A stretch of 64,000 nucleotides of DNA from Arthrobacter oryzae (GTDB lineage: Bacteria > Actinomycetota > Actinomycetes > Actinomycetales > Micrococcaceae), in the NCBI RefSeq assembly GCF_030812315.1, contig NZ_JAUSSM010000004.1, positions 186,001 to 250,000 on the forward strand, read 5' to 3'. Shown here one piece after another: positions 50,583-59,846 of this stretch (the stretch's first letter is position 1; each line of letters starts with the position of its first letter). A model generated the notes under the pieces. It worked only from the letters and a program-made list of their open reading frames with translations, made no database searches and had not been told where the DNA came from. The translations under genes and the position numbers were made by a program.

Positions 50583-51440
50583 CTACTTCACCCAGCCGAC
50601 CTTTCGGAGCCAGCCAGTCAGGATGGGCAACACCACTGAACTGTTCATCGCCGCCAGGTGGTCCAGGCCCGGAAGTATCTCGACGTCCCATCCGGCCTTG
50701 ATGAGTGCCTCCTTGTGCGCGGCCAGGGGCTCACCGATCAGCACCTGGACGCCGCCCCACCTAGGCGCATAGTCGATCCGGTCGGCCGCGCCGGCGAAGG
50801 CGAGCCGCGGCAAGCCAGGGGGCAGGACGGCGGCAGAATCGTCGAAGTCCTGCAGCGCTTCGTAGAGAGTCACGAACTGGCGGGTTTGCGCAACGCTGGT
50901 TTGGATCGCGGCCGAATCCCAGTCACCCGGCTCGGGTGCAACGGCCGGCAAGTCAGGATCAGCCGGTTGGGCTGCCGCCGCATGCGCAGCCCTGGTCACC
51001 GCCAGCATGCTCGTGTACGGCCCGTCGAGGGGCGGGAATCCGCCTATGGCGAGCGCCCGGAGACGGTCGGTGCGGATCGCGAGCTGCAGGCCGCTCAACG
51101 CCAGCCAGGAATAGCCGTAGTACGCGAAGCCCTCGGCGCCGGCGGCATCGGCGATGGCCAGGAAATCGGCGGCCACATTCTCCGGGGTGAGCGTGTCCGG
51201 TGCAGGGTGCGCCATTCGGTGACCTTCGTAGTCCGCCACGATGACCCGGTTTGAACTCTCCAAACCGTTCACCAGGTTGGGTCCGAGGTCCGGGTCGCCG
51301 CCCCACTGCCGAAGTGTTTCGGCTTCCGCCGGCGGGTGTGTTGCAAGGCTGGCGGGTAACAGGAGCGGGGGTCCGTCTCCGTGAATGGAGACGGCAATGG
51401 TCGTTCCATCGTGCAGGACGGCATCAGCAGTTTCGGCCAT
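50583..51440 (-). CDS. Alpha/beta hydrolase with altered nucleophile elbow
   Basis: A 285-residue alpha/beta-hydrolase-like protein. The nucleophile elbow reads GYSWL (Ser111) in place of GxSxG, so the second glycine is Leu. The His-containing end is LPGLDHLAAM and the acid may be in AGAADRIDY. Because the elbow is altered, catalytic activity is uncertain, though the fold is clear. The start MAETADAV has GAGGGATG upstream. It overlaps no neighbour and converges on the membrane protein gene 5 nt away. Confidence 0.75.
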   Translation of the reverse strand: MAETADAVLHDGTTIAVSIHGDGPPLLLPASLATHPPAEAETLRQWGGDPDLGPNLVNGLESSNRVIVADYEGHRMAHPAPDTLTPENVAADFLAIADAAGAEGFAYYGYSWLALSGLQLAIRTDRLRALAIGGFPPLDGPYTSMLAVTRAAHAAAAQPADPDLPAVAPEPGDWDSAAIQTSVAQTRQFVTLYEALQDFDDSAAVLPPGLPRLAFAGAADRIDYAPRWGGVQVLIGEPLAAHKEALIKAGWDVEILPGLDHLAAMNSSVVLPILTGWLRKVGWVK

Positions 51441-51553
51441 GGCTTCATCCCTCAGCTTGAGGCAACGCGGACGCCTTAAGCATGGCACTGAGTTGCGCCG
51501 GGCTGGAGGAAAGCGTTGCGGTCGCTTCTTGGAACGCAGACGTCGACTGGACT

Positions 51554-51696
51554 CTGGAATACCAAACGCGGTTCCTATCCATCGCCTTGGCGCGGCAAAC
51601 AGATGAGAAACTGATATGGCCACTGGTATTTCAGACATCATTGGGCCTCAGCGCCGTAACTTCCACGGAGACTGTGGCCGTAGTTTGGAATACCAA
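51554..51696. promoter_or_regulatory. Three related operator-like motifs before the amidohydrolase gene
   Basis: CTGGAATACCAA (51554-51565), CTGGTATTTCAG (51623-51634) and TTGGAATACCAA (51685-51696) share a TGG..(4)..CCA core. They are spaced about 60-70 nt apart in a 310-nt stretch with no gene. Such cores are common for GntR- and IclR-type operators, and no regulator gene lies beside them. Confidence 0.5.
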
Positions 51697-51754
51697 GTAC
51701 CGTTTAAGTACCCCGTGTTCGCCCCCAAGGGCGGCTTCCCCCAAGGAGACAATG

Positions 51755-53092
51755 ATGTGCCTTCACGACCACACCTCTGCCCCGCAGGTCCCGGCCGAAG
51801 TCCCGCGCCGCGGCATCCTGGCCGGCGCCGCTGCCCTCGCCGGAATTTCCGTTGCGAGCATCGCCGCCCAGCTCGGCGGGGCCCCGGCTGCACACGCCGC
51901 AGAGCGCCCGTCCGGGACCAACTACCCGGGCAGCCCCATCGCGCACCCGCCCTTGATCATCGAGGGCGGCACCATCGTGGATCCCAAGACGGGTGACGCC
52001 GTCGCAGACGGCGTGCTGGTGCTCGACGGCGGCAGGGTCGCCGCCGTCGGAAGCCGGGACGCCACGCGAAAGGCTGTGGCTGCCGTCGCCGGCCGCGCCC
52101 GCGTCCTCAACGCCTCAGGCCGCTGGGTGCTCCCCGGACTCATCGACGTGCATGTCCACGCGAACGCGTTCGCCGATGCCCGCGCCATCCTGCAGGGCGG
52201 CGCGACCAGCGTCAGGAGCGGTTCGAGCAGCTACTACCAGGACGTCGCGCTGGCGGCGCTTCCGGACTGGGCGCCCGGCGTCTCACCGCGTATGCTGCCC
52301 GCCGGATTGTTCATCTCTCCGGAATTGGGTGACTCCCTCCTCGCGGACCCCGACCTAGCGCCGCTGGCCACCCTCTCCGGGGGAGTCAAGGAGACAGCGG
52401 ACCTCGCCTACCTGACCCGGGTCAACCTCAAGCGCGGAGCCGAGGTCATCAAGACCCGCGCCAACCCCCGCGCCGGGCTGCCGGAGCAGGACCCGCGCGA
52501 ACTGGTCTACAACTACGAGCAGCTTTCCGCCGTGGTCAAGGCGGCCAAGGGCGCCGGCGTCCTGTGCCACGCCTACAGCGCCGAGGGGATCGACGGCGCC
52601 GTCCAGGCCGGGGTGCGAAGCATCGAGCACGGCGTCTTCGTCACCGAGCAGACAATCGCCGAGATGGCCCGCCGCGGAACGTACTTCACGCCCACCATGG
52701 ATGCCATCACCAGCATGGCCGCCTCCCCCAACCCGGTCCTGGCCGCGCGCGGCAAGGAGTACACGCCGATTCTCCAGGCAGCCGTCCGTGCCGCGCAGGA
52801 CGCCGGCGTGACGATCGTGGCCGGCACCGACTCCTTCGGGACCGACGTGACGCCGATCGGAACCGAAGCGCGCCTCCTCGCCGAGGCTGGGCTCTCCCCG
52901 CTGGAGGCCTTGCGGTCCGCGACGGTCCACGCCGCCAGGCTGCTCGGCTGGAGCGACACTGCCGGCCGGCTGGTGCGCGGTTCCTTCGCCGACGCCATCG
53001 TGGTGGACGCCGATCCCTTGGCGGACGCTGCTGCCCTGGAGAAAGTCAGCGTCGTCGTGGCCCAGGGAGCCTTGGTCCGCAACGGACTCTGA
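51755..53092 (+). CDS. Tat-exported amidohydrolase
   Basis: A 445-residue metal-dependent amidohydrolase. The N-terminus has a twin-arginine signal (PRRGILAGAAAL, Arg18-Arg19) with likely cleavage after AHA near residue 48, so it is exported folded. Metal and active-site motifs are DVHVHANAF (HxH), KTRANP, LCHAYS, SIEHGVF and AGTDSFGTD. It hydrolyses C-N bonds of cyclic or linear amides outside the cell; the substrate is unknown. The start ATG 51755 follows AAGGAG by 6 nt; the frame is open further upstream in the operator-containing stretch. An ATG one codon earlier is possible. Confidence 0.87.
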   Translation: MCLHDHTSAPQVPAEVPRRGILAGAAALAGISVASIAAQLGGAPAAHAAERPSGTNYPGSPIAHPPLIIEGGTIVDPKTGDAVADGVLVLDGGRVAAVGSRDATRKAVAAVAGRARVLNASGRWVLPGLIDVHVHANAFADARAILQGGATSVRSGSSSYYQDVALAALPDWAPGVSPRMLPAGLFISPELGDSLLADPDLAPLATLSGGVKETADLAYLTRVNLKRGAEVIKTRANPRAGLPEQDPRELVYNYEQLSAVVKAAKGAGVLCHAYSAEGIDGAVQAGVRSIEHGVFVTEQTIAEMARRGTYFTPTMDAITSMAASPNPVLAARGKEYTPILQAAVRAAQDAGVTIVAGTDSFGTDVTPIGTEARLLAEAGLSPLEALRSATVHAARLLGWSDTAGRLVRGSFADAIVVDADPLADAAALEKVSVVVAQGALVRNGL

Positions 53093-53094
53093 GC

Positions 53095-53128
53095 GGAGGC
53101 GTTGTCTTCCAGGAGGCGTTGTCTTCCA
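53095..53128 (+). repeat. 17-bp tandem direct repeat
   Basis: Two perfect copies of GGAGGCGTTGTCTTCCA lie just after the amidohydrolase stop. They may be a recent slippage duplication with no visible role. Confidence 0.85.
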
Positions 53129-53179
53129 CCTGGCCAGGCCCTACCGTGAAAGGACGGTAGCCGAGTTGCAGGTACGGGC

Positions 53180-54835
53180 ATGGGAAGTACGACGTGGTCA
53201 GCGCGCTGGTTCCTGTCGTGCCTCCTCACGGCCGGCATAGCTGCCGGCGTTCTTGCCGGCACAGTCAGCCTGACGGCAGTCCCGACCCGGGCGTCGGCAA
53301 CCACACCTGCTGCGCCTGCGGCACCTGACGCACCCGCGCCAGCGACGCCTGCATCGCCGGACCCGAAATATGACGCGGTTGATGCCTTCCTCCGGGAGCA
53401 GCTGGACGTCCTCGGGATTCCGGGTGCGGCCATCGCCGTCATCAAGGACGGCGTGCAGGTGCACTCTGCGGCTTTTGGCCGGGCCGATGACTCCGGCCGC
53501 GCGATGACCGCGCAGACTCCGGTGCTGCTGGCGTCCACCAGCAAGTCACTGACAGCCATTGCCGTGATGCAGCAGGTTGAGGCGGGCCGGCTGCTGTTGG
53601 ACGAGCCGGTGCGGACCTACCTTCCGTGGTTTACCCTGAAGGACAGCCGATCCGCGTCAATCACGGTTCGCCATTTGCTCCACCAGTCCAGCGGCATGGC
53701 TTCGGGGGACACCGCCTTCGAAGCCTCCGATGCCCAGGGGCCGGAGGCCATCGAGGAAGGTGTCCGCGCCCTGTCCGGTTCCCCGCTGGCCGGAGCGCCG
53801 GGTGAAGGGTTCCGGTACGCCAGTGCCAACTTCAATGTCCTGGGCCTCCTGGTCCAGACGGTCACCGGCCAGCCGTTCGGGGACTATATGGAGCAGCACG
53901 TTTTTGGGCCCCTGGGCATGGCTCACAGCCATACCACCCGGGAGGCTGCCCGCGCTGACAATGCGGCCGCCGGCTATTCGCTCTGGTTCAGCGCATTCTG
54001 GCGCCAGACCGACGTTCCCGCTCCCTCCGCCGGCATGCCATCCACCACCATGTACGCGTCAGCCGAGGACATCGGCCATGAGCTTGCCGCACTCCTGAGC
54101 GAGGGACGGTACGGCGGCCGCAGCATCCTCCAGCCGGAAAGCGTGGCTGCGCTGCTCACCCCGCGCGCCCGCGTAGACGGGTCCAAAGAGTACGCCATGG
54201 GGTGGTTCACCCGGCCACTCCTGGAACCAGCCGATAGCGGGGGCGACGTGCCACTGGTCCTTGAGCATCAGGGGGAATGGGGAAACACCCATACCTTCAA
54301 GGCCATTGTTCCGGCTTCGGGCATAGGCGTCGCCCTGATGGTCAACGCCAACGACACCTCGGCCCCCTCACGGCTCAAGGCCCTGGACAGCAACGTCCTG
54401 CGGATTCTGCACGGGCACCCCCCGACGCCGACGGTGGTCCAGGAGGACTGGCTTCAGCGCTACAGCTGGATGGTATCGCTGGCCCTGCTGCTGGCCGAAC
54501 TGCTGAGCCTGGCCCTGGCGCTCACTGTCGTGTTCCGGACAGGCACGTTCCGAAAACTGGCCCCGGCCCGAAAGCGGTGGTCCCTGCTGGCTTATGCCGT
54601 CACGGCGCTCGCCCTCGACGTGTTTGCACTGTGGCTGTGCTTCATCTACGCGCCCAGCCGGTTCGAAACGCATCTGGCCGTTATCGTCCGCCAGTTCCCC
54701 GACGTCGGAATCTCGCTGGTGCCGGTGCTGGCGCTGGCCATTATCTGGCCGCTCCCCCGAACTGTCCTCCTGCTCGCCAGGGTGTTTACCTCCGGTCCAG
54801 CTCCCGGCAGGCCGCAGTCCACCTCGCCTGCCTAG
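53180..54835 (+). CDS. Secreted, membrane-anchored serine hydrolase (beta-lactamase family)
   Basis: A 551-residue protein. A signal peptide (about 1-39) and Pro/Ala linker lead to a class C beta-lactamase/esterase-type domain (65-400): SxxK in STSKS (Ser119, Lys122), Tyr213 in RYASANFN, and HQGEWGN as the third motif. The usual Y-x-N is Y-A-S here. The C-terminal 110 residues have three hydrophobic helices, a known extra membrane part in some family members. It could act on peptidoglycan-like peptides or esters outside the cell; role unknown. The start follows a weak site at ATG 53180. Confidence 0.83.
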   Translation: MGSTTWSARWFLSCLLTAGIAAGVLAGTVSLTAVPTRASATTPAAPAAPDAPAPATPASPDPKYDAVDAFLREQLDVLGIPGAAIAVIKDGVQVHSAAFGRADDSGRAMTAQTPVLLASTSKSLTAIAVMQQVEAGRLLLDEPVRTYLPWFTLKDSRSASITVRHLLHQSSGMASGDTAFEASDAQGPEAIEEGVRALSGSPLAGAPGEGFRYASANFNVLGLLVQTVTGQPFGDYMEQHVFGPLGMAHSHTTREAARADNAAAGYSLWFSAFWRQTDVPAPSAGMPSTTMYASAEDIGHELAALLSEGRYGGRSILQPESVAALLTPRARVDGSKEYAMGWFTRPLLEPADSGGDVPLVLEHQGEWGNTHTFKAIVPASGIGVALMVNANDTSAPSRLKALDSNVLRILHGHPPTPTVVQEDWLQRYSWMVSLALLLAELLSLALALTVVFRTGTFRKLAPARKRWSLLAYAVTALALDVFALWLCFIYAPSRFETHLAVIVRQFPDVGISLVPVLALAIIWPLPRTVLLLARVFTSGPAPGRPQSTSPA

Positions 54836-54888
54836 CGTGGACGGGTCACCGGCGCACGGCCGGGGACCTGTCATCCAGGAGGAACCAC

Positions 54889-55938
54889 ATGCGCACAATC
54901 CTGACTGCCGCGGCCGCTGCCGCGCTCATCGGTTCGCTGGCGAGTCCCGCCGTCGCCGCACCTGCTGCGGAGGCCGCCGCGCCGACGTCGAACGCCGCCC
55001 TCAAGACCAACGAACGTAACGGCTCCTTCGACCTGCAGTCCCACCGCGGCGGCCGTGGTGAGTGGACGGAGGAATCCCTGGCAGCGTTCGGCAACTCGCT
55101 CAGGTTGGGCGTGACCACGCTGGAACTGGACACGCACCTGACCGAGGACGGCAAGGTCATCGTGTGGCATGACGACACCATCCAGGCCAGCAAGTGCCTG
55201 GACAGTGCACCGGCCACCCCGGGCGACGCCGAATACCCCTACGTGGGCGACCCCGTGGCGGAACTGACCCTGGCACAGGTCAAGACGCTCAACTGCGGCC
55301 ACGCCCAGTTGCCCGGCTACCCGGAGCAGGACGTGATCGAAGGCAACCGGATCGCCGAGCTCAAGGACGTCTTCCAGCTGGCCAGGGACTACGGAGCCGC
55401 GAAGGTCCGCTTCAACGTGGAGACCAAGGTGGAATCCAGCATGGTCGGCGGCGCGGGGATGGAAGCGCTCACCAAGGCCGCGGTCATCGAGATCTACAAG
55501 GCCGGCGTGTCGGAGCGCACCAGCGTGCAGTCGTTCGACTGGTCCTCGCTGAACCTGACCAGGAAGATCGCCCCGCAGCTCCCGCTTGTGGCCCTGTCCA
55601 GCGGTGATGCCTGGCTGCAGGTGGGCCAGCCGGGCGCCAGCCCCAACCTAGGCGGCATCGACATTGACGACTACGACGGTTCGCTCGCCAAAGCGGCGGC
55701 AGCCCAGGGGTACGACGTCGTCTCCCCCACGTTCCGCTCCGTCACCCCGGAGCTGATCGCCGAGGCCCATCAGCTGGGCCTGCCGGTCATTCCGTGGACC
55801 GTGAACACCACGGCGGACATGGCGCAGCTCATGGACCTGGGCGTGGACGGCATCATCACCGACTACCCCACCCGCCTGCGCACGCTCATGGAACAGCGTG
55901 GGCTGAAGCTGCCGAAGGCCTACGGGCCTCAGGTTTAG
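54889..55938 (+). CDS. Secreted glycerophosphodiester phosphodiesterase
   Basis: A 349-residue GDPD-family enzyme with a cleavable signal peptide (about 1-25). Catalytic and metal motifs are QSHRGGRG (His52), LELDTHL (Glu79, Asp81) and VIVWHDDT (His94). It hydrolyses glycerophosphodiesters to glycerol-3-phosphate and an alcohol in the extracellular space. The start has CAGGAGG 7 nt upstream. It lies 53 nt behind the serine hydrolase gene on the same strand, so the two may be co-expressed. Confidence 0.9.
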   Translation: MRTILTAAAAAALIGSLASPAVAAPAAEAAAPTSNAALKTNERNGSFDLQSHRGGRGEWTEESLAAFGNSLRLGVTTLELDTHLTEDGKVIVWHDDTIQASKCLDSAPATPGDAEYPYVGDPVAELTLAQVKTLNCGHAQLPGYPEQDVIEGNRIAELKDVFQLARDYGAAKVRFNVETKVESSMVGGAGMEALTKAAVIEIYKAGVSERTSVQSFDWSSLNLTRKIAPQLPLVALSSGDAWLQVGQPGASPNLGGIDIDDYDGSLAKAAAAQGYDVVSPTFRSVTPELIAEAHQLGLPVIPWTVNTTADMAQLMDLGVDGIITDYPTRLRTLMEQRGLKLPKAYGPQV

Positions 55939-56096
55939 CAAGAAAGCACGCGCAGCAGGAAGGCACGGGGAGCAGGAAAGCACGACGGCGGGCGGCCCGG
56001 TAAGGCGGCAGGGCCGCCGCCGCGGCACCGCGGGCCGTCATCTAGGTGTCCGCGGTAACCCTAAAAATGTCAGACCCTCGAGCCAAACTTGTGTGT

Positions 56097-57575
56097 ATGG
56101 AAAGCACCGCAGCAGTTGACGAGCTAAACGCCGAAGCGGCGTCCGTTGCTGCGCTGTACCGCCTGTGCGATGGTCCACAGCCAACCGGAGCATCGGGCTC
56201 CGATCCTTTGCGGCAGCTGGCCGACGACTGCCTGGACGGGCTGGCTGAGGTGGCCCGCAGGGATGCCCGGAGTGCGGCCCTCAAAGTCCGGCTGACTGCC
56301 ACGTTTGTCGAGGCGACCAGGGCCATGGCGTCCCCGGCGGTGTCGCCCCAGGAGCAGTCCGCCGCTGAGATGGGCATGGTTGCCGAACTGGCCTGCGTTC
56401 TGACCGTCAGCGAAAGGACCGCGGGAGCTTTCCTGGAGGAAGCCCGGCAACTCACCACGGCCCTGCCGCTGACGCTCGCTGCCCTGCAGGCCGGGTCCAT
56501 TTCATGGCAGCATGCACGGATCCTGGTGGACGAAACCACTGATGTCCACCCGGCCGCTGCCGCTGCACTGGAGGCGCATTTCCTGGATCCTGACGCCGTG
56601 AACCCGGCGCGGGGGTGCCCGGCCGGCGACCTGGTGCCCTCGCGTTTCCGAGCCAAAGCACGCAGTTGGCGGGAGCGCCATCATCCTGTCAGCATCGAAC
56701 AGCGCCACCGCACCAGCGCACTGGACCGGCGGCTGGAATACACCCCGGACCGGGACGGCATGGCCTGGCTCTCCGCCTACCTGCCTGCCGACGCCGCTGC
56801 TTCCATCTGGCAGCGTTCCACCGCCGCAGCCAGGGCCCTCCAAGGCCCGGCAGAGCAGCGGAACCTCTCGCAGCTCCGTGCAGACACCGCCGCCGCGTGG
56901 CTACTCGCCGGCGTCGCTGAAGGTGTCCCGTCGCCGAATGCGCAGGTCCTGGTCACGGTACCCGCGCTTTCGCTCCTGGGCGCCACCGAAGAACCCGCCG
57001 TTCTGGATGGTTACGGCCCGATTCCGCCCAGTATGGCCCGCCGGCTGGTCGCAGATGGCGCCGCTTCGTTCCACCGCGTCCTCACCGAACCTGGCACCGG
57101 CGCGCCGCTGGAGATCGGACGCACCAGCTACCGCATCACGGCGGCTATGCGCCAATGGCTGCGCCTCCGTGACGGCAAATGCCCTTTCCCTGGCTGCAAC
57201 AACCAATCCCTCGATACTGAGGCGGATCACGTCCTGGCCTGGCACAAAGGTGGCGCTACGGGGATCTCCAACCTCGGCCAGCCGTGCCGGAAGCACCACC
57301 GGCTCAGGCACACCACCGGTTGGAAACCCATCGGGGCAAGTCGCGACGCGCCGCCCGGCTGGGTGGCGCCTTCGGGGCGACGCTACTCCAGCGAAAGGCA
57401 CGACTGGGAACCACCCTGGATGCCCGCCGCCGCAGGGCCACCCGGCATTGCCCATCATGCCGACGGGACTGAACACGCCCAGGGGACAGACCCACCCCAA
57501 AGGACGGACCACGTCACCGGCGCAGACTTGCCCGTTGACACGCTGCCGGATTGGGAAACGTGGATCGCAGCCTAG
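56097..57575 (+). CDS. DUF222 / HNH endonuclease protein (13E12 type)
   Basis: A 492-residue protein. The N-terminal ~300 residues are a DUF222 region and the C-terminal part contains an HNH motif: CPFPGCNN...TEADHVLAWHKGGATG...CRKHHRLRH. The family is abundant in actinobacteria, often in several copies, and is linked to mobile DNA. Function is thought to be DNA cleavage, but this is unproven. The start is uncertain: ATG 56097, ATG 56070 and GTG 56046 are in frame, and none has a good ribosome site. The C-terminus is long and Thr/Asp-rich. Confidence 0.85.
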   Translation: MESTAAVDELNAEAASVAALYRLCDGPQPTGASGSDPLRQLADDCLDGLAEVARRDARSAALKVRLTATFVEATRAMASPAVSPQEQSAAEMGMVAELACVLTVSERTAGAFLEEARQLTTALPLTLAALQAGSISWQHARILVDETTDVHPAAAAALEAHFLDPDAVNPARGCPAGDLVPSRFRAKARSWRERHHPVSIEQRHRTSALDRRLEYTPDRDGMAWLSAYLPADAAASIWQRSTAAARALQGPAEQRNLSQLRADTAAAWLLAGVAEGVPSPNAQVLVTVPALSLLGATEEPAVLDGYGPIPPSMARRLVADGAASFHRVLTEPGTGAPLEIGRTSYRITAAMRQWLRLRDGKCPFPGCNNQSLDTEADHVLAWHKGGATGISNLGQPCRKHHRLRHTTGWKPIGASRDAPPGWVAPSGRRYSSERHDWEPPWMPAAAGPPGIAHHADGTEHAQGTDPPQRTDHVTGADLPVDTLPDWETWIAA

Positions 57576-57660
57576 CGGCACCGCACGTCGTCGCTTAGGG
57601 CGCGCGTCGCTTTCAACGCCCAACACGGTTGCCTTGCCAGCCTGCCCGTGCGCGGAAGCC

Positions 57661-57728
57661 CCCGGGCGCCGGCTAAGCCCGGGCGCCGGCTAAGCTCGGG
57701 CGCGCGCTAAGCCCGGGCGCGCGCCGCC
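57661..57728. repeat. 17-bp repeat array overlapping the end of the GNAT gene
   Basis: Four tandem units of about 17 bp beginning CCCGGGCGCCGGCTAAG; the first two are identical and the last two have changes. The array includes the GNAT stop codon at 57707, so a change in unit number could alter the end of that protein. Confidence 0.8.
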
Positions 57729-58060
57729 AAGGCCTCGCTGAGGAACTCGAGGTGCGCCGGCGTGGTGGCTGTGGTGCTGCCGGCGTACTCGGGGTGCTTG
57801 GTGAGGAACTTTTTGATGTACGGGCACACCGGCACAATGTTGATCCCGGCGGCGACCGTTTCGTCCAGTGCCACGGTGGCCAAACGGCCAGCGAGCCCCT
57901 GGCCGCCGTATTCCTCATTAATCACGGTGTGGTAGAAAATCCGCTGTGGTGAGTCACCGGCGCCGTACGTTTTGTACACGGCCTTGCCGATCACGTTGCC
58001 GGCAACGAGCACTTCAAAGCGCTCGCGGTCCGGGTTGTGGTGGATGGTGGCTTCAGTCAT
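57707..58060 (-). CDS. GNAT family N-acetyltransferase, small (YidJ-like)
   Basis: A 117-residue protein of the small GNAT type (Acetyltransf_CG): HTVINEEYGGQGLAGRLATVAL is the acetyl-CoA motif A (with GGQGLAG) and VPVCPYIKKFLTKHPEY is the conserved C-terminal motif. It probably transfers an acetyl group to an unknown acceptor. The last residues (ALAARARA) are encoded by the 17-bp repeat array. The start follows AAGGAGAT by about 7 nt. Confidence 0.85.
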   Translation of the reverse strand: MTEATIHHNPDRERFEVLVAGNVIGKAVYKTYGAGDSPQRIFYHTVINEEYGGQGLAGRLATVALDETVAAGINIVPVCPYIKKFLTKHPEYAGSTTATTPAHLEFLSEALAARARA

Positions 58061-58152
58061 CGGGATCTCCTTGATCGGGCTTCTGCTACAGCCTAACCTC
58101 GGGGGACCTGCTGTTATTTCTGACAGCTGCCATTTCTGACTGAGGAGAGACC

Positions 58153-58482
58153 ATGGCCGTCAACGACAACGAAGCACAGATCCTGGACCAATGGAGCCAC
58201 CGGCTGGCCCAGGCGTTGCAGCTTCTGGACCTCGACTTTGACCGGGAACTCATCCTGGACCTCGCCGGGGAGTCCGCGCGTTCTGTGACCCACGCAGCGG
58301 CGCCAATCACTGCGCTGATGGTGGGCTACGCGGCCGGGCTCGCCGCCGGCACCGGAAGTGCCGGGTCCAAGGAATCATCGGCCGCGGCGGTCGCCCAGGC
58401 AGCGGGGGTCGCCTTGCAGCTGTGTGAAAACGGAGCCGACGGCGGCCCGGCCGGCAGCGGCTGGGCGGACACCGCCCAGTAA
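58153..58482 (+). CDS. DUF6457-like small protein
   Basis: A 109-residue protein, mostly helical and Ala-rich: ILDQWSHRLAQALQLLDL, then LILDLAGESARSVTHAAAPI and ALMVGYAAGLAAG. This pattern is that of DUF6457 domains that occur alone or joined to molybdenum cofactor proteins. No MobA-like domain is present here. It lies 50 nt upstream of the TerC gene on the same strand. Function unknown. Confidence 0.7.
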   Translation: MAVNDNEAQILDQWSHRLAQALQLLDLDFDRELILDLAGESARSVTHAAAPITALMVGYAAGLAAGTGSAGSKESSAAAVAQAAGVALQLCENGADGGPAGSGWADTAQ

Positions 58483-58531
58483 CACCCGGCCGGTATGGTG
58501 ATAACACCGCACCGACAGGAAGGCAGCAAGT

Positions 58532-59728
58532 ATGCAGGTCCCCCTTTACGTTTGGATACTGACCGTTGTCGGAATTTTGGGCCTGCTGGCCTTCGACTTT
58601 TTCTTCCACGTCCGCAAGGCGCACTCCCCCAAGCTCAAGGAGTCGGCCACCTGGTCCGCCATCTACGTGGGCCTAGCCCTCCTCTTCGGTGTCGGCGTCC
58701 TGGTATTCGGCGGCACCACGATGGGCACCGAGTACTTTGCCGGCTATGTCACTGAGAAGGCCCTGTCCGTGGACAACCTTTTCGTCTTCCTGATCATCAT
58801 GTCCAGCTTCAGGGTCCCGCGGGCGGACCAGCAGAAAGTGCTGCTATTCGGCATCGTGTTCTCGCTGATTGCCCGCACCGGCTTCATCTTCCTCGGCGCG
58901 GCCCTCATCAACAGCTTCGCCTGGGTGTTCTACATTTTCGGCCTCATCCTGCTCATCACCGCCGGCAACCTGCTCAGGCCCGATTCGCACGAGGAGGAAC
59001 GCGAGGGCTTCGTGGTCAGGCTGGCCAGGAAGTTCCTCCCGGCGTCGGAGCACTACGACGGCGACAAGCTCTTCACCATGGAGAACGGCAAACGCGTCCT
59101 CACTCCCATGCTCCTGGTCATGGTGGCCATCGGCGGAACGGACATTCTCTTCGCCCTGGACTCCATCCCCGCGATCTTCGGCCTCACCCAGAACGTGTTC
59201 GTAGTGTTCACCGCCACGGCCTTCTCACTCATGGGCCTGCGGCAGCTGTTCTTCCTCATCGACGAACTGCTGGACCGCCTCATCTACCTGTCCTACGGCC
59301 TCGCCGCCATCCTCGGCTTCATTGGCGTCAAGCTCATCCTGCACGCGCTCCACGAGAACAACCTGCGGTTCATCAACGACGGCCAGCACGTGAACGTCCT
59401 GGAGATCAGTACCACCCTGTCGCTGACCGTGATCATCGGCGTCCTGGTGGTCACCATCCTGGCCTCGATCTACAGCCCCAAGGGCAAGGCCAAGAACATG
59501 GTCTCCCGCGCCAAGCGGCACGCCACCGAATACGTGGACCTCAACTACGAGACGGACATTGCCGAGCGCGAGGCGATCTTCAACAAGATGGTCCACGAAG
59601 AGAAAGAACTTCGAAAGCTGCCTGAGAAGTACAAGCGGCTCATCCGCAACCAGACCGAGTTCATGGACCTGATCAAGCAAGCCCACGCCGAGCACGACGA
59701 GGCCCTGAACCGGGAAGGCCGCACGTAG
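58532..59728 (+). CDS. TerC family integral membrane protein
   Basis: A 398-residue TerC-type protein with about eight to nine helices: TEYFAGYVTEKALSVDNLFVF and GGTDILFALDSIPAIFG carry the conserved acidic residues (Asp in DNLFVF and in FALDSIP) that fit metal binding. The family is linked to tellurite resistance and to Mn export or metal insertion into exocytoplasmic proteins. A charged C-terminal tail of about 80 residues is cytoplasmic. The start has AGGAAGGCAGC upstream. Regulation not visible. Confidence 0.9.
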   Translation: MQVPLYVWILTVVGILGLLAFDFFFHVRKAHSPKLKESATWSAIYVGLALLFGVGVLVFGGTTMGTEYFAGYVTEKALSVDNLFVFLIIMSSFRVPRADQQKVLLFGIVFSLIARTGFIFLGAALINSFAWVFYIFGLILLITAGNLLRPDSHEEEREGFVVRLARKFLPASEHYDGDKLFTMENGKRVLTPMLLVMVAIGGTDILFALDSIPAIFGLTQNVFVVFTATAFSLMGLRQLFFLIDELLDRLIYLSYGLAAILGFIGVKLILHALHENNLRFINDGQHVNVLEISTTLSLTVIIGVLVVTILASIYSPKGKAKNMVSRAKRHATEYVDLNYETDIAEREAIFNKMVHEEKELRKLPEKYKRLIRNQTEFMDLIKQAHAEHDEALNREGRT

Positions 59729-59768
59729 CCGGTTCGCGGCTTCGGCGGGCTTTGCGGTCGGGGCGGCG

Positions 59769-59805
59769 GGATCCGATCCAATAACCGGGATCCGGTCCAA
59801 TAACC
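59769..59805 (+). repeat. 19-bp imperfect tandem repeat
   Basis: Two copies of an 18-19 bp unit, GGATCCGATCCAATAACC and GGATCCGGTCCAATAACC, one after the other between the TerC and hydrolase genes. Each holds a small GGATCC palindrome. No role is seen. Confidence 0.75.
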
Positions 59806-59846
59806 CGGATCTCGACCGACGGTGTCCCCTGTTCTACGCTTGAAGC

